This document shows, piece after piece, positions 57,960-64,000 of a stretch of DNA of 64,000 nucleotides. The notes beneath the pieces are model-generated. The model was not told where the DNA came from. It worked only from the letters and a program-made list of their open reading frames with translations, and searched no databases. Positions within the stretch are counted from its first letter, which is position 1, and the number at the start of each line of letters is the position of its first letter. Made by a program: the position numbers and the translations under genes. The stretch comes from Prostheceraeus crozeri (lineage: Eukaryota > Platyhelminthes > Polycladida > Euryleptidae), in assembly GCA_907163375.1 (NCBI GenBank), contig CAJQUW010008995.1, positions 186,001 to 250,000 of the forward strand, read 5' to 3'.

Positions 57960-60540
57960 AAGAAACACAGTATGCATGCATATTGTAAATATTTTTGGAC
58001 ATACATGTTGTCTTTTTGCAATCAAGAGAATTATCAGAAGAAAATTATTGAATGAATTATTTCATTCAATTGTGGGCAGGCTAACGACCAATGATGTGAT
58101 TTTGCGAATATCGAAGTTGGCCTTTATTGAGCATCACACTTATAAAAGCCTTTTCTGGATTTTGCAAGCATAAGTCAGACTCGGTCAATCTTTTAAATAA
58201 TATATTTGACTGAAAATATGCTTTCAGATATGCTTATGGACTGCGCGAGTCGTGCTGAAGTCACAGAAGTCTATATAGTGAGTGATAAGTTATATACAAA
58301 ATTTAAATTTCCAAAATTTACTGAGGTGCTTTCGGATCATCCTGTCATTTTTCGACACTACACCGTTAACGCGGTACAGGGTATAGATTTTAAATGCTGA
58401 TGGCACGAATCGTTCACCTCGATCAGATGCGTCAAAATTCCTGTGGTATACATGTCGGAAGAAAAAAGAGTTCCATGTGCAATACTTGTGCTTTAAATTA
58501 GGCCCAACGCCAAAAGTTGGAAAGTCATAAACTTTCTAAAAATTACCAATGAATCACTGCCTCATGACTCCTCTTCGTAGCTGTGCCGACCAGTGAGGGG
58601 CCGTTCAGCTATAATTAATTGCATTTTCAATCACCTGGTGATTTACAAGTTCATAGAATCAGTATAACGGATTATTTACTCTGACTTTACAATTTAGATA
58701 AAATCTTGCTCTATGGGCTACAAAAGCAGCAAAGTCTAAAAACGAAAAAACTGGTCATTGACTGGTCACAGAGTAGTGCCTTTGGGCCACTGACCCTATT
58801 TTATCGGCGCTATGTATGCTGTCATATTCTAGCTTTTTGATTTGGCAACGATTTCAGCAAGCTATTTCCTCAGAATTTTCGAATGAAAGAACAATTATAG
58901 GAGTGTTAAATATTCTCACAGCTCCATCGCTGCAATCCATCCCCGGAGATATTATTTCAAAAGAGAACTTGTATTGTATTGGCGAGCAAGGCTTCGAGGA
59001 CTGTTACAATCATCATCCTGCCTGATAGGTCTTATCTTCGTTTTGTGTTTCCATTCACCAGATTATCCAAGAGCCTGATGGTCGTTTCGAGGCACAAGTC
59101 AAATTTCTCTGGTAGACCCGTCCGGCGAAGTTTTCGCTGAGATATTTCTATGATCTTTTGGTCAAGTTGGCATACTGGCAGAAGTCAATCACATTCTTAT
59201 GTTGGCCAAAAGAGTTTAACATGTCGATGGGATTTCTTAAAATTTGATGTAATCGCGACAATTTGAACATTCTGAAGATATTCATGACATGGAAAGACAT
59301 GACATGAAAGGTTGTTTTTGCTTTTTAAAGGATGGGCTACATGAGATTCTCTGCCCATTCAATAAGTTCTCGCAGCCCTATTTAAATTTCCCGTTCATTG
59401 CATCTCCAGCAAATTTAGAAGATTAAACAATCTAAGTCTTCAAGGTCCTGTTTCAGTAGGGTAGACTCTGCATCTCTGAACTCGCTGTAGCAGCTTTGCT
59501 TCATTCACGCGCAATCCTTTGTTACGTGAGAGGAGAAACACACATGTGGACGGCAATTAAAAACGAATCATGTAGAAATCTTTAGGAAATATTTGTTTTG
59601 TGTTGTTAGCCTATCGATGAATTAGACGATGCATAGTCTAACTGAATGTTAGGCAGCTGCTGCGAGTAGGTGAAATTTTAGGGGGGCTTAGCCCTCCCTA
59701 GCCCCCTGTTCCCGCGTGCCTGTTTCTGAACAGTCTAAGGATTCAACTAATAAAAACGTTCAAGTTATAAAAGCTGCCCGACTTTGTATTACTTCAACCA
59801 ATGCTGGGACACCTGTTGCAAGCCTATTGTATACTGGTATACCAGTATATTGCCGCTTCATATTATAACTTCGAGTTTTCTACCCTAAATTGCAAGTATT
59901 CTCAAATCCACTTTTTCTATGTTGAACTAAATGATCTTCACTCATAAGTTTGCATTAAAAATTGTACTTGAATGACAACTGCACCAACTTTGCAAGGAAT
60001 AAAGCATAAAAGCCAATCCACACCTTTTAGCAACTCTTTTTTTTAGAATCGGTTACACAATCTCGTCTAGAGATCCTTTCTAAAACATTTCATGACATTT
60101 TTTATTCTTTATTGTAAGATCAAGACGACAAATCATTGTCTTCAGAATGAGCTTGACCTCTCTCGTATTGAATAAGAAGGTGAAGTTTATCTTGTTGACT
60201 GTGTGATGTGAAATATCACCTTTTATTGCAAAGAAGTCATTCACTTCTTGTTGTGAAAACTTGCGTGGATGCATTATTGAATAGCATCACACTTATTACA
60301 TCACCTACGCTCCCCCATTCATGTGAATTTTGCACAAATTTTATGAATGCTTACACAAAATAGAAATACCTGAACAATGGCTGGTAGCAGAGAACACAAA
60401 CATGATGACAATAATCAATAGAAAGTGACATAATAGTTGGTGTCATCCAGAAATTGCTACTACATGCATTGTACAGGGTTCAAGTTTTTGTTGAATGTTG
60501 TACTATTTTTTTGTCCATTAAAGCACGTCTCTTGTGGCTC
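57960..60540. other. No recognisable gene
   Basis: AT-rich with short frames. A C/G-rich palindromic patch at 59680-59706 (GGGGGGCTTAGCCCTCCC) resembles a hAT-type terminus, but I find no partner. Confidence 0.35.
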
Positions 60541-60558
60541 ATTGTTCTGGTTTTTCAG

Positions 60559-60676
60559 GTGTTTGAATCCTGTGGGCGTTCAGGCACACCTCACATTTAC
60601 AGCCAATATAAGAAGCTACGTTGATCTCTCCTTATTCCAGGAGCATAACGGAAAACTCGTTGACATGGACACAAAA
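60559..60676 (+). CDS. Candidate internal exon, unknown protein
   Basis: Acceptor ctggtttttcag ends at 60558; donor GTAAGG at 60677. The 118-nt exon encodes one base plus 39 codons, LNPVGVQAHLTFTANIRSYV then DLSLFQEHNGKLVDMDTK. Strong splice signals on both sides and even amino-acid use support a real exon. Family not recognised; neighbouring exons not found with matching phase. Confidence 0.45.
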
Positions 60677-60746
60677 GTAAGGTTCTCTTCCTGGACTGAG
60701 TTGCCTGCTTGTGATATTGCGTCGGCGCCATTATAGAACTACGGTA

Positions 60747-61026
60747 CACTGTATACTCCAGGGCACGAAATTTAGCTTCAATTAGGCACGAAATTTAGGC
60801 ATCAATTCTAACCAACACAAGGTACGAGTAGGCACGAAGTTCACAATGACGAGTTTGTGCCCATTGATTTTTCCTTCGATTTCATTGGATAAATAATACT
60901 TGGTTTGGTGCCTATTAGTGCCTAGTGGCGCCTACTGGTGCCTCGAGGCGCTAGAAAGGCACTAACTAGGCGCCAACTAGCACGAAATTTCGGCTTCGTG
61001 CCTAAGTTAATGCCCAGTTTACAGTG
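60747..61026. mobile_element. 280-bp inverted-repeat element rich in AGGCACGAA
   Basis: Termini CACTGTATACTCCAGGGCA and TGCCCAGTTTACAGTG, flanked by TA. The interior repeats AGGCACGAA(A/G)TT and its inverse GTGCCTA about ten times. Confidence 0.7.
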
Positions 61027-61028
61027 TA

Positions 61029-61441
61029 GTATAGGCAACAATCCTGCGTGGTAGTATTGTTTAAGTTTTGAATGCGAAAACTCATCAAAGTTAATGACCG
61101 CAAACTGACGTAAACGCTCTCTCAAAAATGACGCTGAAAAAAGTTGCAATTATTAACTTTTCTTGGAGCATCTCACAAGTGTGCATTAAGTGAGCAGCAC
61201 TCGTTGCATGAAATAATTGCAGGTGTTGGCTATGTTTATCATTTTACATCTTTTTGCGAAATAGGCCGGAGGCACACAAAAAAAGTCAAAAGCCATCTTC
61301 GCAAACAGCATCAAGATCCTCCATATGCCATAAGTCATTTTGAAAATATTTTTTTGATAACAGGTAATACAAGCAGACAGAAGAAAGAATATATATGATA
61401 CGTTTTTAATTTTGGGAAGATAGTAAAGATTAGCAAACAAA
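61029..61441 (+). other. Unassigned frame
   Basis: An 84-codon frame (61144-61398) includes GRRHTKKVKSHLRKQHQD, which loosely resembles a zinc-finger end, and a donor-like GTAATA at 61364. Too weak to call. Confidence 0.25.
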
Positions 61442-61867
61442 AGGTGACATGCCATGCGTAATTCATCCGTATTCGCGCGTAATTGCGGAACACCCCATTC
61501 TTCTACGCGCATACATACGCGCTGCACTTTGAGTCACAAATCACTTGATCTGATGTTGTTAAAACATGGGGAATGTTTATGAATACGCGCTGGCGAGCGT
61601 TTATAGTTTACGCGTCGTCTACGGTTGTCTGCGTTGCCGCTTGAACCACGGATGAATCGTTAGGCATGTTCTGTCTTCCCTGAGCATGAAATTGAGGTCC
61701 TATCACATTGTTTAGCCTTTGATGCATGCAGACACATGAAACACAAAGTCTGCATAACAGGACTGCCGACAGATGTTGCAGCAATGTCCCGCATAGCCAA
61801 GGATGTTTAGGGTCATGTGTAATTACGCGTGAATTACGCGTATGTGAGCGTGGCATGTCACCTAGTG
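61442..61867. mobile_element. TTACGCGT-rich foldback element, copy C
   Basis: About 426 bp with AGGTGACATGCC at the left and GGCATGTCACCTAGTG at the right; very close to copy B, so the family moved fairly recently. Confidence 0.85.
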
Positions 61868-62051
61868 AAGCCTATTGAAGATAATAGCCCAAGGATTCTA
61901 GAGTGGGTGACGTATTATAGCCTATGGCTTATCCTGCGTGCCTCCGTAATCTAAGACGTTTTACGGTGTCCTGGATCATTGCGTCATTGAATGCATGAAA
62001 CTCGGAAGCACATGGATCCACATAAACAAATAAGATTTTGTGATGTTTTAG

Positions 62052-62274
62052 GCTCTGTAACTTGCAAGACGACTGGAGATACAACTTAAGAATTGTAGTT
62101 TTACTGATATTGGGTGACAATCTACATATAAAATATAATGAGAAGCTCGTACGTGAATTTAGGAAGAAAATGTCAGCAGCTCTCGGCCTATATGGTCTGG
62201 AGATGACTGCCATCAATGCTGATGGTCACGGTGAGAAGAAGTCTCGAGAGGCAAGAAGATCAACTTTCCATTGA
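62052..62274 (+). CDS. Candidate 3'-terminal coding exon, unknown protein
   Basis: Acceptor gatgttttag ends at 62051. The frame encodes 73 residues, starting LCNLQDDWRYNLRIVVLLIL and including KLVREFRKKMSAALGLYG, to a TGA at 62272-62274. Balanced composition suggests a real protein tail. Family not recognised. The phase (one base carried in) does not directly fit the candidate exon at 60559. Confidence 0.4.
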
Positions 62275-62964
62275 ACGCGTAATTCAAATACAAGTCTAAA
62301 TCATTGACAGCAAATTAAGGGTACCCAATCAGTAAATTTAGATCGTGAAGAGTGGAGCGCTGTAAATAAGATTTCCATTTGATGAATTTATCATTGGGAA
62401 AAGTTAAGTTAAAGATGTGTACATTTCACTTGACTGGCTTGCAATCTGTCTCTGGCTCAATCTGCTCTCTGCCTTTGCAGTGTTCTCTAGCGTCAAATAG
62501 CACTAAAAATTGGCAAAAAGAAAACGATTTTAAACATGAAGATGATATTAACTGCCTTGAACTCGACTTAATGTCATTTTGAAAGGTGTGTTGCACTATT
62601 TAAGTTGACTAGCTGTTATTCGTTAAGAATTTCACTAATTTTTAGTTCCAGTCCAATACAGAATAAGAATAATGAACTGGAATGTGAAAGATCTGCTGTT
62701 TTCCCATCTATTGAAAGTGGTATTATTTTAATGTCAAAATCGTTTTTTAGCATTTGACTGCAGTCTGACGCAAAGAAAAGGGTTTTTGATGCGAGCTACT
62801 TCTGCAATGCGCAGAGAGACGAATATCTATGCCAGTTTCTATCATTGCATACAATGGCTTAAGTAGGATTATGTACAGAGTAAACCACACGCAAATGAGT
62901 CTATCTGTGTGGTTACAACTCTCGCGCTTCGCGCTCGTGTAATCGCTCGTAGTGTGACCCATAT
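62275..62964. other. No recognisable gene
   Basis: AT-rich spacer, possibly including the 3' UTR of the preceding candidate exon. Confidence 0.35.
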
Positions 62965-63782
62965 GTAGAGTGTCGACCCCAAAAAGTATCTGTATACAGT
63001 AAAAATTTTCATATCAAAAGATCCAGTCTCTTATGGAGATTACGTTCCTGTGGTCTGAAACATTATTTGAGCAGCTTTTAAAAAACTAAATTTTTGTATA
63101 TTTATATACTACCGACATGGAGCCCCTTTACAAGTAGTTTGAAACAAGTTGGATATCAAAAGGAATGAATATCTGCTAACAAGCATCTTATTTAAGCGGA
63201 AATTAAGCTAACGATCTAGGAAGTTTCATGAGCTGCATTATAATGCAAGTTCCTGCAAGTCGTCAAGGAAAAGTTGAGATATCATTGTGCTTCTTAACTG
63301 AGATGTTATGTTTTTAATTCAATTTTCAGCGGCATGATTTTATGATTCACAAGGCGTCATTTCTTGTATCTGAATAGTGATATGGACTCATTAACATCTT
63401 TTAAAGTTAATTATGATAAGTTTCATTGATTATGATGTTTCGCTCTTTCAGTGGCAGTTTGTGAGATGATCTCGCCTAGGAAAATAATCTTATTATAATA
63501 AAGCTGAGCCTTTAGTAATGGTAACCCATCGAATTGCTAATTTAACAAACTATATTCCCTCTCCAATTGTCATGACATGTGAAATACCATTCACTATTTT
63601 GTGGTGATATCATGATCAATCAAATTCGTGCTAATTTCTCCAAAAGTGTAAAAATGTGCATGTCTCACAGGTGGTGACAATACCAAACTGTGTTCACTTC
63701 GAGTTCATTTAATGAAATCGAAACTGTATTCACATTGGGGATTTAATAAATGCTGAGTTGCTGCTTAATATACTTACTCTAT
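62965..63782 (-). mobile_element. TAGGTAGAGTG-family element, inverted copy
   Basis: Begins TAGAGTGTCGAC and runs inverted relative to 45877-46682 over the whole length; more diverged than that copy, with a degenerate far end. Confidence 0.75.
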
Positions 63783-64000
63783 ATCACAAACCTCCTGCCA
63801 CCGAAAGAACAAAATATGATAATCGAAGACAATGATCATAATTAACTTTTGAAGATGTAAATGAGTCCTCAGTGTTGTCCAGATTCCAGGAGTGAAACAT
63901 AAATCTAGTGAATAATAAATTCATGTCGATGAAGATTAAATTACAAACTTGAAACTTTTCCATGAAGACTTGCATTATAATGTGGTTCATGAAATTTCTT
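63783..64000 (+). mobile_element. TAGGTAGAGTG-family element, cut by window end
   Basis: Direct-orientation match to the middle of 45877-46682 (GACAATGATCATAATTAAC, GAAGATGTAAATGAGTCC), continuing past the window. With the preceding copy it forms a large inverted arrangement like that at 40549-41606. Confidence 0.7.

Noticed and set aside
1-64000. CRISPR arrays, operons, rRNA
   Set aside because: No regularly spaced short repeats with unique spacers, no co-oriented tight coding clusters and no rRNA-like sequence; the DNA is clearly metazoan.

Overview
This window is animal nuclear DNA: AT-rich, intron-containing and crowded with transposable-element debris. It has no operons, ribosome-binding sites, CRISPR arrays or rRNA. 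The element mix (LINEs, Penelope-like elements, a tRNA-derived SINE, hAT-like and mariner-like foldback elements) fits a marine invertebrate. Frequent TAGGCCTA-like and TACATGTA-like palindromes make me lean towards an invertebrate deuterostome such as an echinoderm or hemichordate, but this is only an impression.

Two host genes are well supported. The first is a complete four-coding-exon gene on the + strand (11461-22025) for SSR2/TRAP-beta, the beta subunit of the ER translocon-associated protein complex. It has canonical splice sites, a signal peptide, two N-glycosylation sequons, a C-terminal membrane anchor and a poly(A) signal. Its three introns have collected a SINE, a hAT-like element, an element with a 6-bp target duplication, an antisense LINE, a Penelope-like fragment and a TTACGCGT-rich foldback element. 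The second is an intronless 310-codon frame on the - strand (31792-32724) that I read as a divergent MOB kinase-activator-like protein, probably a retrogene.

The rest is mostly mobile DNA. From left to right: a LINE remnant (-) at 1.3-1.9 kb; a nearly full-length dead LINE (+) at 2.4-4.9 kb with endonuclease end, RT and 3' hairpin; a pogo/Tigger-like transposase remnant at 5.9-6.6 kb; an RTE-like LINE tail (-) at 7.6-8.3 kb; the SSR2 locus; paired hAT-like elements at 13.6 and 24.8 kb; a 750-bp hAT element with perfect 8-bp duplication at 27.5 kb; a Penelope-like GIY-YIG fragment at 28.8 kb; a LINE tail at 33.2 kb; a long hairpin at 35.7 kb; a 604-bp TA-flanked element at 37.4 kb; another GIY-YIG fragment at 38.4 kb; a foldback element at 40.1 kb; a multi-copy 0.8-kb terminal-inverted-repeat family at 40.5-41.6, 45.9-46.7 and 63-64 kb; a ~150-bp tandem array with YY1-like sites split by a 2.3-kb hAT element at 42.7-45.5 kb; a hairpin-rich tract at 47.7-48.1 kb; a nearly complete Penelope-like element with its GIY-YIG domain in front of the RT (Naiad-like) at 48.5-51.3 kb; a 2.4-kb inverted-repeat element carrying gene-like exons at 54.5-56.9 kb; and a degenerate Penelope-like RT at 57.0-57.7 kb. 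Several exon-like stretches with good splice signals (2.2-2.4, 44.0-44.2, 60.6 and 62.1-62.3 kb) could belong to unrecognised genes or to genes captured by elements.
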